A stretch of DNA of 64,000 nucleotides from Bacillus subtilis (GCA_021733665.1 JAHREI010000001.1:744001-808000), one strand, 5' to 3'. Numbered from the stretch's first letter, positions 23,296 to 32,391 are shown. Made by a program: numbers and translations. Notes: generated by a model not told the origin, from the sequence alone.

Positions 23296-24463
23296 TATCG
23301 TCTCCCGACAGTTCCTGCTCCACAAGACGTGTCCAGAAGCGTACGCCATGCTCAATCGCATCGTCATTGAAATCATAGGCAGTATTGTGGTGCAGGGCAC
23401 CGTCGACAGCAGGGCCGTTACCGAGCCAGACATAGCAACCCGGAGCTTCACCGGCGAAGAAGGCAAAATCATCGCCCGCAGTGGAAGGCGGGAAACTGGT
23501 GCGCACTTTGCTGCCAAACACATCCTGTGCGGCTCGCAATGCACGGGCTGTGGCATCGGCATTGTTGACGACCGGCGGGATGCGGCGAATAAAATCATAT
23601 TCCGCGGCAATGCCATACATCATCGCAGTACCCTGCGCGATACGGCCGATTTCCGTTTCAAGCTGATCACGGACATGCGGGGTATAAGCACGGGCCGTAC
23701 CGCCGATTTCTACAATATCCGGAATAACATTAAGCGCCTTCGGATCACCCGCCTGCAAAGAGCAGGCGCTGACGACAGCCGGTTGCAACGGATCGACCAC
23801 GCGGCCGATAATTGTCTGCAATGAGGCGATGAAAGTTGCGGCAGCGGTGACCGGATCTTTACCGAGATGCGGCTTGGCACCATGGGTGCCGGTGCCGCGG
23901 AAGGTAACGCGCCAGCTGTCGGAAGAGGCAAGTTGCGGGCCTTCAACCACAGCGATTTCATCTGTATCAAGACCCGGCATATTATGCAGGCCATAGACCG
24001 CATCGCACGGGAATAGTTTGAACAGGCCTTCTTCAACCATGCGCTTGGCGCCACCACGCCCTTCTTCCGCAGGCTGGAAAATGAAATGCACAGTGCCGGA
24101 GAAGTTACGGCTTTTGGCAAGCGCACGGGCTGCACCGAGCAGAAGCGTGGTGTGGCCGTCATGGCCGCAGGCATGCATTTTACCGGCGAATTTTGACTTA
24201 TAAGGACGATCTGCCATTTCCGGCATTGCCAGCGCATCCATATCTGCGCGCAGACCAATGGTACGGGTGCCGTTACCGATCTGCAAAGTGCCGACTACGC
24301 CTGTACCACCAAGACCGCGATGAATGGTGATGCCTGCCTCTTCCAGAAGTTTGGCAACAATATCCGAGGTGCGCTCTTCTTCAAAACCGAGTTCAGGATG
24401 CGCATGCAGATCGCGGCGCAGCTCGGTCAGAAAAGCAATATCGTCGAGGATAGGATCAGTCAT
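23282..24463 (-). CDS. M20 family amidohydrolase (hippurate hydrolase-like)
   Basis: M20D-type metal-dependent hydrolase, 393 aa: RRDLHAHPELGFEEERT, KMHACGHDGHTTLLLGAARA (Cys and His ligands), FQPAEEGRGGAKRM (catalytic Glu), GLHNMPGL, HHNTAYDFNDD (late His). Such enzymes deacylate N-acyl amino acids (hippurate, N-acetyl amino acids, IAA-conjugates). Its place inside a purine operon, five bases after adenine deaminase and overlapping the phosphoribosyltransferase, is unexpected: it may cleave an N-acyl or N-carbamoyl group from a modified purine or its amino-acid conjugate. No signal peptide, so cytoplasmic. Confidence 0.88.
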   Translation of the reverse strand: MTDPILDDIAFLTELRRDLHAHPELGFEEERTSDIVAKLLEEAGITIHRGLGGTGVVGTLQIGNGTRTIGLRADMDALAMPEMADRPYKSKFAGKMHACGHDGHTTLLLGAARALAKSRNFSGTVHFIFQPAEEGRGGAKRMVEEGLFKLFPCDAVYGLHNMPGLDTDEIAVVEGPQLASSDSWRVTFRGTGTHGAKPHLGKDPVTAAATFIASLQTIIGRVVDPLQPAVVSACSLQAGDPKALNVIPDIVEIGGTARAYTPHVRDQLETEIGRIAQGTAMMYGIAAEYDFIRRIPPVVNNADATARALRAAQDVFGSKVRTSFPPSTAGDDFAFFAGEAPGCYVWLGNGPAVDGALHHNTAYDFNDDAIEHGVRFWTRLVEQELSGDDNATA

Positions 24464-24468
24464 GGGTA

Positions 24469-26250
24469 TTACTCTGTCACTTGCAAGATAGGGGAGACCA
24501 GCACTTGTCCGGTTTTCACATCGGCAATGCCCTGATCAGTCTGGTGCGGGCCGGCATTGCAGGCCAGTGTTGCACCAAAACAGGCTTTGAAAATGAGATA
24601 AGGCGGCTGCCAGTCAACCACATCATCCATCGCTGTGCGCAAAGCTGCAAACTGTGCGGCAACATCAGCCAGCGATGCCTCAGACACCAGACCGGAAACC
24701 GACAGCGGCAGCAGGGCGGTGACTTTGCCACCGAGAGCAACAGCCATGCCGCCACCGGCAGCAATTACGGCATTGGCGGCCAGTGCCATATCTTCTTCAT
24801 TACCGCCGAAGACTGTGAGATTATGGCTGTCATGGGAGACGGTGGTGGCGAAAGCACCGCGCCAGCTGCCCCATTCGCGCAGGAAGCCAATACGCGGTTG
24901 CGCTTCTGCGCGACCATGGCGATGGGCAACGGCAATCATGGTTGCACCTTGCGGCGGCACCACAAAACCATTGGTGACGACCGCCTCCGCTTGCCCCCAC
25001 TGGGTAAAGCGCGGACGATCAATGGTTGCTACCACAACGCTCTTGGCATCACTGCGAATGCGGAAATCATTCGGCTCTAGCGCATCAATCTTCATGGATT
25101 GCAGGAAATCACCGGCGCTGGTGCTGGTGATGGCATGTGCGAGAATGCCGTTTTCAGCAGCTACGGTACCATTGGTCAGCACGGTCTGTGCAGTGAAGTC
25201 GGACAGGTTGTCGAAGATCACAATATCTGCACGGCGGCCTGCTGCAATCAGACCAAGGTCATCACGGCCAAAGCGGCGTGCTGCATTGAGTGTTGCTGCC
25301 TGCAATGCCCATTCCGGTTTCATGCCGTAGCGCACCAAGCGGCGCACCACATCATCAAGACCACCGGCATTGAGCAGATCATCAGGGAACACATCATCTG
25401 TGCAGAGTGTGACCGTCTGCGGCAGATGGCCGAGGCGGTTCAGTTCCTGCACAAATTCCGGCAACAAATGATCATGGGAGCCGCGCATCTCAATGGTGAG
25501 ACCGGCACGCAGTTTTTCCATCAGATCGTCGCCGGAAACCAGTTCATGATCGGAGGTCACACCGGCTGCCATAAAGGCCGCGAGGTCAGAGCCGGTAAGG
25601 CTGCGTGCATGGCCGCAAACCGGCTTGCCCGCTGCCAGACCCGCATGGACAATGGCACTCATGCGCGGTTCGCCATCAATAACATTGCGCATGGTCATGA
25701 CTTCGGCAATACCGCCGATTTCAGGCCGTGCCAGCAGATTATTCAGCACGTCAGCGTCAAAATCTGCTCCGGCCAGTTCCAGCCCCGGTGCGGACGGTAC
25801 ACAGGAAGGAGCCAGCATAATTGTGCGTAACGGCAGATCACGGGTTGCCGCAATTGCCCAGTCGACACCGGTTACGCCATGCACATTGCCAAATTCATGC
25901 GGGTCCCAGACAATGGTTGTCACGCCACGCGGCACCACGGCTTGTGCATAGGTGGCAGGCGTAATCATCGAGCTTTCAATATGCATATGCGTATCGATCA
26001 GACCCGGTGTGATATAACCGCCTTTGGCATCAATGATTTTTGCCGCATCTTTGCGGCTGTCTGGTGCATGAACCGAGGCGATCAGAGCGCCGGTAATGCC
26101 GATATCGGCACGGCGATGTTCGCCGGTCACAATATCAATGACGGTGCCGTTGATGATCAGGCAGTCAAAAGCTTCCGCACCGCGTGCTGCCGCCGCTGCC
26201 CGAAGACGCAGTTCAGGAGAACTCAGATCAAAAGGTTCTGCACGTGTCAT
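24469..26250 (-). CDS. ade: adenine deaminase
   Basis: Converts adenine to hypoxanthine and ammonia in purine salvage. 593 aa, the usual length. The amidohydrolase signature is clear: GLIDTHMHIESSMITPATYA (HxH metal pair with the IESSM hallmark of Ade), TTIVWDPHEFGNVHG, GHARSLTGSDLAAFMAAG, SDHELV, CTDDVFPDDL and NAARRFGRDDLGLIAAGRRAD. The start overlaps the nucleoside hydrolase stop (ATGA at 26247-26250), and an M20 amidohydrolase follows five bases after the stop. Probably fed by base released by the hydrolase. Confidence 0.95.
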   Translation of the reverse strand: MTRAEPFDLSSPELRLRAAAAARGAEAFDCLIINGTVIDIVTGEHRRADIGITGALIASVHAPDSRKDAAKIIDAKGGYITPGLIDTHMHIESSMITPATYAQAVVPRGVTTIVWDPHEFGNVHGVTGVDWAIAATRDLPLRTIMLAPSCVPSAPGLELAGADFDADVLNNLLARPEIGGIAEVMTMRNVIDGEPRMSAIVHAGLAAGKPVCGHARSLTGSDLAAFMAAGVTSDHELVSGDDLMEKLRAGLTIEMRGSHDHLLPEFVQELNRLGHLPQTVTLCTDDVFPDDLLNAGGLDDVVRRLVRYGMKPEWALQAATLNAARRFGRDDLGLIAAGRRADIVIFDNLSDFTAQTVLTNGTVAAENGILAHAITSTSAGDFLQSMKIDALEPNDFRIRSDAKSVVVATIDRPRFTQWGQAEAVVTNGFVVPPQGATMIAVAHRHGRAEAQPRIGFLREWGSWRGAFATTVSHDSHNLTVFGGNEEDMALAANAVIAAGGGMAVALGGKVTALLPLSVSGLVSEASLADVAAQFAALRTAMDDVVDWQPPYLIFKACFGATLACNAGPHQTDQGIADVKTGQVLVSPILQVTE

Positions 26251-27173
26251 GATTTGGCTGCCTCTGTTCTGAGGGTATCGAGGATAATGCCGAGAATAGC
26301 TTCCGCATCGCCGTCAGCCGCATAGGCCGCGTTGAATGTGGCATGGCTGGAGCGAGTTTCCACTACGGTGCGGCCGCGTGTCAGCGAGCCGCAAAGTTCC
26401 GCACCGATGAAAGCCCTGTCAAAGCGCACAAGATCAGGACGGGCAAAAGCTACAGCTGCTGCCGGATCATAGAGCGCCATGGCTGTGCGGCCGCGCGAGA
26501 TTGCAATATTGATAAAGCCGCCGGTTATATCGGCAATCAAAGCAGCATTGGCACCACCGGCTGCGCGGATCGGATGCACATCATCCGGTGTGGCGAGAAT
26601 TGTACGGCAGAAATCGAGTTCCACCATTTTCAAAGGCAGTTCATGGGCGAGCACAATCGCCAGTGCTTCCGGATCGGCCAGAGCGTTAAACTCGGCTGAG
26701 GCCGTGTGATTACCTTTACCAACGCCGCCGCCCATCCAGACCAGCTCGTCAATCCGTGCCGCCAGATCAGGGCGCGCCAGTGCCAGTGCGGCAATATTGG
26801 TGAGGGGGCCAAGTGCAAGAACGCGCTTGGTGCCGCAGGTATTTTCCAGCCAGTGGCACAGGGCGGTGAAGGCACAGCCCTGTGTATTGTCTTTACAGAC
26901 AGGTAGGTTCAGGCCGAGTGTCGGAATGCCGGTTTCGCCAAGAATTCCGGCGGCAGTTTCAATCTCCGCCAGAACCGGTTTGTGCCGCCCGCGATAGATC
27001 GGAAAATCCCAGCCGAAAACCTGTGTGGCACCCGCCGCATTGCGGCAGACCTGACCAAGTTCCGTATTTCCGAAAACGAGAGACACACTGTCGATTTCAA
27101 GACCCAGATGTTTCACCACCAGAATGGCGGCGATATCATCAAAGCCCATATCCGTATCAATCCAGACACCCAT
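26247..27173 (-). CDS. nucleoside hydrolase (IUNH family)
   Basis: Cleaves ribonucleosides to base and ribose; calcium-dependent family, 308 aa. The N-terminal metal cluster is WIDTDMGFDDIAAILV (Asp6/8/12/13, Met replacing the usual Pro), ALGPLTNIAALALARPDLA and WMGGGVGKGNHTASAEFNALADPEA are typical, and DPAAAVAFARPDLV lies near the C-terminal Asp ligand. Coupled to adenine deaminase by ATGA overlap and only eight bases after the ATPase gene, so uptake, glycosidic cleavage and deamination form one line. Purine preference is inferred from neighbours. Confidence 0.92.
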   Translation of the reverse strand: MGVWIDTDMGFDDIAAILVVKHLGLEIDSVSLVFGNTELGQVCRNAAGATQVFGWDFPIYRGRHKPVLAEIETAAGILGETGIPTLGLNLPVCKDNTQGCAFTALCHWLENTCGTKRVLALGPLTNIAALALARPDLAARIDELVWMGGGVGKGNHTASAEFNALADPEALAIVLAHELPLKMVELDFCRTILATPDDVHPIRAAGGANAALIADITGGFINIAISRGRTAMALYDPAAAVAFARPDLVRFDRAFIGAELCGSLTRGRTVVETRSSHATFNAAYAADGDAEAILGIILDTLRTEAAKS

Positions 27174-27181
27174 GCTGAAAT

Positions 27182-28204
27182 TTACTCCCGTTCCAGAATT
27201 GCCGCCTGATCAATTGGCAGATCAAAGGCAACCTCATCGCCCAGTGCATAGGCAGGCAATGTGGCATCTACATCCGCTTTGACAGAGCCGAATGGTGTTT
27301 CCAGCACATATTCACGGGTGTTGCCGGCAAATGCGGCGCCGCGCACAATACCTTTGAGCGGGCCGGAGCCCAGTGTGACGATCTTCGGGCGGAACGCCAG
27401 ACCGGCAGCTTTCGGCAGCGGTGCATTGAGTGGTACTTCAGCAGTTTCGGAATAGAGTTTGCCGTCGCGGATCGCATAGACATTCTCGAAGCCGACAAAA
27501 TCAGCAACAAAGCGCGATGCCGGATGATTGTAGATCTCTTCCGGTGTGCCGATCTGTTCAATCGCACCGGCACGCATCACAACGATACGGTCGGCGAGCG
27601 CCAGCGCTTCTGCCTGATCATGGGTCACGAAGACCATGGTGACGCCGGTTTCCTGCTGTACGCGTTGCAATTCAGTACGCATGTCGAGGCGCAGACGCGC
27701 ATCCAGATTGGACAGCGGCTCATCCAGCAGCAGCACCTTCGGTTCCATCACCATCGAGCGGGCAAGGGCAACACGCTGCTGTTGACCACCGGATAATTCC
27801 GGTGGCTTACGGTCAGCGAATTTGGCCAGACCAACAGATTTCAGGCCGCTTTCAACTTTTTGACGAAGTTCATCACCCTTTATGCCTTTGAGCTTGAGAC
27901 CAAAGGCAACGTTGTCGAACACGGTCAGATGCGGGAACAGCGCATAGGACTGAAACACCAGCCCGATTTCGCGCTTATTGGCGGCAACGCGGGTAATGTC
28001 TTTGTCGTCAAGACGGATAGTACCGCCTGCCACGTCCATCAGGCCTGCAATCGCACGCATGGTTGTGGTTTTACCGCAGCCCGAAGGGCCGAGTAGCGCC
28101 AGCAACTCACCTTTGTTGATTGTGAGATTGAGCTTATCCACGGCTGTGGTGTTGCCGTAACGCAGTGTCAGCTGGTCGAGAGTAAGAAAGGCTTGATCAG
28201 ACAT
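27182..28204 (-). CDS. ABC transporter ATP-binding protein (PotA/FbpC type)
   Basis: 340 aa ATPase with Walker A GPSGCGKTTTMRAIAG, Q-loop LVFQSYALFPHLTVFDN, signature LSGGQQQRVALARSM, Walker B VLLLDEPLSNLDARLR, switch His VTHDQAEALALADRI, and a C-terminal TOBE-like extension (about residues 245-340) as in polyamine, iron and thiamine importers. It overlaps the permease gene by eight bases. Because it is followed by nucleoside hydrolase and adenine deaminase, the importer most likely brings in purine nucleosides, which is unusual for this subfamily; nucleoside importers more often belong to the BMP/sugar type. Confidence 0.93.
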   Translation of the reverse strand: MSDQAFLTLDQLTLRYGNTTAVDKLNLTINKGELLALLGPSGCGKTTTMRAIAGLMDVAGGTIRLDDKDITRVAANKREIGLVFQSYALFPHLTVFDNVAFGLKLKGIKGDELRQKVESGLKSVGLAKFADRKPPELSGGQQQRVALARSMVMEPKVLLLDEPLSNLDARLRLDMRTELQRVQQETGVTMVFVTHDQAEALALADRIVVMRAGAIEQIGTPEEIYNHPASRFVADFVGFENVYAIRDGKLYSETAEVPLNAPLPKAAGLAFRPKIVTLGSGPLKGIVRGAAFAGNTREYVLETPFGSVKADVDATLPAYALGDEVAFDLPIDQAAILERE

Positions 28205-28994
28205 AGCGGGAGAATCCTAGGAAACGTTCTGCGAGAAGGACAATGCCCATGGACAGAAAAGCAAGCAGAGAGGAGAGGGCGGCGATGGAAGGATCAAACA
28301 CGATTTCCATATAGCCCAGCATATCGATTGGCAGGGTGCGCACACCGGGGCCGGAGAGAAACAGCGACACCGGCACCTGATTGAAGCTGGTGACAAAACC
28401 GAGAATGAAAGCGGAAAGAATACCGCCTTTGATATTCGGCATTACCACGCGGAAGAACGCACCGGCGCGTGAGCAACCGAGCAGCACAGCCGCTTCTTCC
28501 ATGTCAGAGCGCAGATTGTTGAGGCTGGCAGACACCACACGTACGGCATAAGGCAGTACCAGTGCCGTATGGGCCAGAAACAGTGCCAGCGTGATGGACA
28601 TACCAACCGGCACCACGAAATAACGCAACAGCGCCAGACCGACAATGATGCCCGGCACAATGATCGGTGAGGATACGATTGTGCGCACAGTTTCGGAAAA
28701 CGGCATGTCATAGCGCGCCATCGCATAGGCCGCCGGTACGCCGAGTGCCAAAGCGACTAGAGTGCCGCCGACTGCCAGAACCATGGAAGTGATGAAGCTC
28801 TGCTGGAAGCTCTCGATGGTAAAGACCTTATAGACCCATTTCAGCGAGAAACCCTGCGGCGGGAATGCCAGTGTGTCACCGGCCGAGAAAGACGCGGCAA
28901 CGATGATGAGGAACGGGCCGATCAGAAAGACAATGACGAGCCAGAGAACCAGATTGGCCGGATTAATCAGCCGTGAAAGCAAATTCGTGTTCAT
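28197..28994 (-). CDS. ABC transporter permease (PotC-like)
   Basis: Inner-membrane subunit, 265 aa, six predicted membrane helices. EAA loop EEAAVLLGCSRAGAFFRVVMP. First helix NLVLWLVIVFLIGPFLIIVAAS is followed by a typical periplasmic FSAGDTLAFPPQGFSLKWV segment of the polyamine/2-AEP/thiamine group. Start ATG overlaps the preceding permease stop (ATGA at 28991-28994) and its own stop overlaps the ATPase gene. Channel partner of the following gene product. Confidence 0.92.
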   Translation of the reverse strand: MNTNLLSRLINPANLVLWLVIVFLIGPFLIIVAASFSAGDTLAFPPQGFSLKWVYKVFTIESFQQSFITSMVLAVGGTLVALALGVPAAYAMARYDMPFSETVRTIVSSPIIVPGIIVGLALLRYFVVPVGMSITLALFLAHTALVLPYAVRVVSASLNNLRSDMEEAAVLLGCSRAGAFFRVVMPNIKGGILSAFILGFVTSFNQVPVSLFLSGPGVRTLPIDMLGYMEIVFDPSIAALSSLLAFLSMGIVLLAERFLGFSRYV

Positions 28995-29818
28995 TTTTTG
29001 CCCTTCACTGTCGCAATACGCTTCAGAAGAATATTAGCGGCAAAGCTCATCACCACGAGAATGAGAGCGATAACGCTGGCCGCAGCAAAATTATTGGATA
29101 CGGTTACATGCTGATAGAGCAGGGTTTCCAGCATCAGAACTTTGGAACCACCGAGAATGGCCGGTGTGATATAGGCGGTGAGCGAACCGGTGAAAACCAG
29201 AGTACCGCCGACAACCAGACCTTCTTTGGTCAGCGGCAGAATGATTTTCCAGAAAACGGTAAACCAGCTGGCACCGAGCACGCGGGCTGCAGGCACTACA
29301 TCTTTCGGCAGGTTTTCCAGCGCACTGATCAGCGAGATCACCATCAGCGGCAGAAACAGCTGTAACAGGCCGATGAAAATTGCGGTTTCGGTGAACAGAA
29401 TACGCAGCGGCGCATCGCTTAAGCCCACAGCCTGCAAGGCCTGATTGATAATACCGGTGCGGCCGAGAATGACGATCCACGCATAGGTACGGGCAACCGG
29501 CGAAATCATCATTGGCAACATGATCAGGCCGATCATCCGGCCTTTGGAATTGGCTGGCAGGCCGACAATCGCCCATGCCGTAGCATAGCCGATAATCGCA
29601 GCGACAACGGTTACTTCCAGTCCCAGCCGCAGGGTACGCCAGAACACAGTACGGTTCATCGGCTCGGAGAAGAAATCAATCCATGGGGCAATCGTCCATC
29701 CTTCTGTCGATCTGAAACCTTCAGACAGCAGAAGAATAACTGGGACGAGGAAGACAAGTGCCGCGAAAAGCGCTGCCGGCAAGGCCAGCCACATGGCTTC
29801 GGTGCGGTTGTTGAACAT
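28991..29818 (-). CDS. ABC transporter permease (PotB-like)
   Basis: 275 aa, six membrane helices, EAA loop VPAARVLGASWFTVFWKIILP. AGGAAA lies six bases before ATG 29818. It is separated from the receptor gene by an intrinsic-terminator-like stem (29877-29910), so permease and downstream catabolic genes would be made from read-through transcripts. N-terminal helix (LALPAALFAALVFLVPVILLLS) and the STEGWTIAPWIDFF loop are typical of polyamine-type permeases. Confidence 0.92.
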   Translation of the reverse strand: MFNNRTEAMWLALPAALFAALVFLVPVILLLSEGFRSTEGWTIAPWIDFFSEPMNRTVFWRTLRLGLEVTVVAAIIGYATAWAIVGLPANSKGRMIGLIMLPMMISPVARTYAWIVILGRTGIINQALQAVGLSDAPLRILFTETAIFIGLLQLFLPLMVISLISALENLPKDVVPAARVLGASWFTVFWKIILPLTKEGLVVGGTLVFTGSLTAYITPAILGGSKVLMLETLLYQHVTVSNNFAAASVIALILVVMSFAANILLKRIATVKGKK

Positions 29819-29876
29819 AAGCTTTCCTATAAGACAGGTGGCCTAACCGGAGGCGGGATAATGCATCAAAAAAGAA

Positions 29877-29910
29877 AGCTGCCCGTGAACTGAAGATGTT
29901 ACGGGCAGCT
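29877..29910 (-). terminator. intrinsic terminator/attenuator between receptor and permease genes
   Basis: AGCTGCCCGT (29877-29886) and ACGGGCAGCT (29901-29910), 10 bp perfect, 14-base loop. On the minus strand the stem is followed by TTCTTTTTT (29868-29876 region), a proper T-run. It is 18 bases after the receptor stop codon, inside the operon. Confidence 0.8.
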
Positions 29911-29928
29911 GCTGTTATTGTGGCCGGA

Positions 29929-30948
29929 TTACTGGCCGATTTTGGCGTTCCATTCTTTCAGCCATGTGTCGCGGTTGTCGAGAACGACATCGGACGGAAT
30001 GAGCTGAAGGCTTTTAGCGGTTTCTTCGCCATAGGTAATGTTATCGGCAACTTCATCAGAAACCTTAACTTCCTTATTGGCTGGGCTGTCGACCAGTTTT
30101 TCAGCAATTTTGGTCTGAATTTCTGTAGAGAGCCAGAAGTCCATGAATTCCAGCGCCAGATCACGGTTCTTGGAATCCTTGGCAACGACCATCACATTCA
30201 TGCCGCCGGTCTGGCCTTCTTTCGGTGTTGCCCAGCCGAGCGGCAGGTCAAGCTTGGTGAAAGGTGCCCAGGAGAAGCGGCCGATTGGCGCTGCCCAGAT
30301 TTCTTCCTGCTGCATCAGCTGCACGAGCTGCGAAGATTTGACGTAGAAAGTCACAATATCATCGGACTTTTCGCCAACGGCAGCAATGGCGTTTTTCAGA
30401 TCCGCTTCATTATGGCCGAGGGATTTTTCCAGCATATAAAGCGCTGTCGGGCCCTGATTGGTGGTCACATTCGGGAAAGCAATATGCGGTGCATATTCAG
30501 GCTTCAGCAGATCTGCCCAGGATTCAATTTTCATCTTGTCAGTGCGGTAGACGATGGATGTCGCGTAGAATGTGTAACCAACGCTCATGCCGTCTTTGTT
30601 CGGGTCTTTGGCAATATCGTAGAGCTTGTCAAAGTTGGACAGTTTGGCTGTGTCGATCTTGTCGATCAGACCGGCACGGGAGGCTTGCAGCGCATCAGCC
30701 ATGGAAACAACAGCCATATCCACAACAGGGCTGGCTTTGTTGGCTTCCATTTTGGCCAGACGCTCAACGCTGTTGCCGGTTTCAACAACCAGTTTACAGC
30801 CGCATTTTTCTTCAAACGGCTTGTAGAGGATTTCTTTGAAATCATCCTGCGCAAAAGCGTAAACCGAGATGGTCAGGGTCTTGTCAGCAGCGTAAGACGC
30901 TGTGGTCAGAAGCGCCATGGTGGATGCGGCGATGAGTTTCTTCAGCAC
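29929..30948 (-). CDS. ABC transporter substrate-binding protein (PotD/family 1-like)
   Basis: Periplasmic receptor, 339 aa, signal peptide ending near residue 20 (ALLTTASYAAD). Start is GTG 30948, two bases after the LacI stop, with AGGA eight bases upstream; no ATG fits. Family 1 features: YKPFEEKCGCKLVVETGN, ALQASRAGLIDKI, GYTFYATSIVYRTDKM and FPNVTTNQGPTALYML. The two cysteines of CGC close to the N-terminus could form a disulfide. The operon context suggests nucleoside or a nucleoside conjugate as ligand, though relatives bind polyamines, 2-aminoethylphosphonate or iron. Confidence 0.9.
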   Translation of the reverse strand: MLKKLIAASTMALLTTASYAADKTLTISVYAFAQDDFKEILYKPFEEKCGCKLVVETGNSVERLAKMEANKASPVVDMAVVSMADALQASRAGLIDKIDTAKLSNFDKLYDIAKDPNKDGMSVGYTFYATSIVYRTDKMKIESWADLLKPEYAPHIAFPNVTTNQGPTALYMLEKSLGHNEADLKNAIAAVGEKSDDIVTFYVKSSQLVQLMQQEEIWAAPIGRFSWAPFTKLDLPLGWATPKEGQTGGMNVMVVAKDSKNRDLALEFMDFWLSTEIQTKIAEKLVDSPANKEVKVSDEVADNITYGEETAKSLQLIPSDVVLDNRDTWLKEWNAKIGQ

Positions 30949-30950
30949 TT

Positions 30951-32015
30951 TTAAAGTCCTTTTGCGAAGTGAGATGAGTGATCAGACAGAATAGAACGGC
31001 ATGTTTGGCGGGCAATCAGTGTCATAGGCACACGGGATGTGCCGAAGGTCGGCACCGGTCCTTTGCGATTTTCACCTTTGCCTTCAATAGCTTGCACCAG
31101 TGAGGCAATGGCAATTTCACCGATACGCGGCAAATCCATGCGCACGGTGGAAAGCGCAGGCGTAATGCCTGACGCCCAAAACAGGTCATCAAAACCAATA
31201 ACACTGACATCATCCGGCACACGGTAACCACTGTGATAAAGCTCGGTCATCGCACGTAGGGCATGCACATCAGACACGGCGGCAATGGCCGTTGTACCGG
31301 ATGCAATTTTCTCATTCAGGCCGAGATGGGCGCCTTTGCCGAATTCAGCCTCGTGATGTTCGATCCACAGAACATCAATTTTAGTTTGTCTGCCTAATCC
31401 TGCACGAATACCGCCCAAGCGGTCATTCTGCACGATAGAAGCCGGATTTTTACCGATCAGCAGCACTTTACGGTGCCCACCGGACGCCAGATGCTGGCCG
31501 ACCAGCTCGCCGCCCTGCCAGTGATCCGCCGCAACCGTATTGCCGGGCGTTGAAGGGCTGTCGATCACCGCGACAGGAATATCCAAATCCGCAATGCGGG
31601 TGCCAAGGCGCGGTACGATCACCAGACCATCGACACCGTATTCAATCAGGCGATTAATTGCCTCAGTCTGCAGACTGACATTTCCGCGGGAATCCGCAAT
31701 CAGAATACCATATCCGGCTGCCGCTGCCGCTGCTTCAATCGCCTGCGCGATTTGCGGAAACAGGGGATTGGCAATATCCGGCAAGACCAGACCCAGCACA
31801 CTGTTGCGTCCTGTACGTAAAGCCCGCCCTGTATGGCTCGGGACATAGCCCATGCGGGCAGCCTGTTCTTTAACGCGGGAAATGAGACTGGCTGAAACCC
31901 GTCCTTTTCCGGATAGGGCATTGGACACGGTTGCAACCGACACACCTAGGGCTTTAGCGACATCGCTCAGATTAGGTGTCTGTTTAGGATGCAAGGTGTC
32001 GGACATCGAAACCAT
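30951..32015 (-). CDS. LacI family transcriptional regulator
   Basis: DNA-binding regulator with LacI helix-turn-helix and hinge (NLSDVAKALGVSVATVSNALSGKGRV) and periplasmic-binding-like effector domain (VLGLVLPDIANPLFPQIAQA ... VSVIGFDDLFWASGITPALSTVRMDL). From ATG 32015 it has 354 aa; ATG 32006 is almost equally good. Neither has a well-spaced ribosome site: GGAGG at 32036-32040 (complement) is 20 bases off, and a palindromic operator lies between. First gene of the purine operon; the receptor gene starts two bases after its stop. Effector is likely a purine base or nucleoside, by analogy with PurR and CytR. Confidence 0.9.
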   Translation of the reverse strand: MVSMSDTLHPKQTPNLSDVAKALGVSVATVSNALSGKGRVSASLISRVKEQAARMGYVPSHTGRALRTGRNSVLGLVLPDIANPLFPQIAQAIEAAAAAAGYGILIADSRGNVSLQTEAINRLIEYGVDGLVIVPRLGTRIADLDIPVAVIDSPSTPGNTVAADHWQGGELVGQHLASGGHRKVLLIGKNPASIVQNDRLGGIRAGLGRQTKIDVLWIEHHEAEFGKGAHLGLNEKIASGTTAIAAVSDVHALRAMTELYHSGYRVPDDVSVIGFDDLFWASGITPALSTVRMDLPRIGEIAIASLVQAIEGKGENRKGPVPTFGTSRVPMTLIARQTCRSILSDHSSHFAKGL

Positions 32016-32017
32016 CT

Positions 32018-32035
32018 TGATTAAACGATTAATCA
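32018..32035. promoter_or_regulatory. LacI-type operator with central CG
   Basis: TGATTAAACGATTAATCA, perfect 7 bp arms and a central CG pair, the form typical of LacI-family operators. It lies immediately upstream of the LacI start codon, so repression would act on the whole purine operon by autoregulation. Confidence 0.7.
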
Positions 32036-32391
32036 CCTCCCGATACGGATTCTCGGGCAGAGAGTCAATCAGGATAATCACCTTGTCATGATTCAGACAC
32101 AGTTTATGCAATCAGGACTTGTCACTGATTTTTGCGGGATGGTGGAGGGGGCTTATATGAGGTATGCCGCCAGCAATTTGTTTTGACTGATAATTTTGCC
32201 GGACAGATAAGTGGTGAAACCGAAGAATGGGGCGCTTCTGAGGGAAAATATCGTCGCGCAGAAAAAACAATAAAACCGATGATTAAAAAGTCCGGAGCAG
32301 GTGTTCGGGGGTGATTAAACGCTACCTGCTCCGGAGAAAAAGCAGACGCACAGAAATGTGGTGCTGTGAGTCTGCGGCTGTTTCGAGCAGA
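32036..32391. other. 356-base intergenic region upstream of LacI
   Basis: Contains the promoter of the LacI operon (no clear -35/-10 chosen) and, at 32291-32335, a perfect 12 bp hairpin. The stretch 32112-32280 is AT-moderate with no convincing ORF or RNA. A 60-codon frame at 32132 is not supported by codon pattern or ribosome site. Confidence 0.5.
32291..32335. terminator. 12 bp hairpin downstream of Cds1-type gene
   Basis: TCCGGAGCAGGT (32291-32302) and ACCTGCTCCGGA (32324-32335), perfect, 21-base loop. It is 57 bases past the stop of the minus-strand PLP enzyme gene; read in that direction it is followed by CTTTTTAATC, so it is a likely terminator. Confidence 0.65.

Noticed and set aside
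29896-30954. Plus-strand ORF of 352 codons antisense to the PotD-like receptor
   Set aside because: Antisense shadow; no family motif, and the minus-strand gene has signal peptide and operon context.
32132-32314. 60-codon plus-strand ORF in the LacI upstream region
   Set aside because: No ribosome site, codon pattern unlike neighbours and it runs into the hairpin at 32291.
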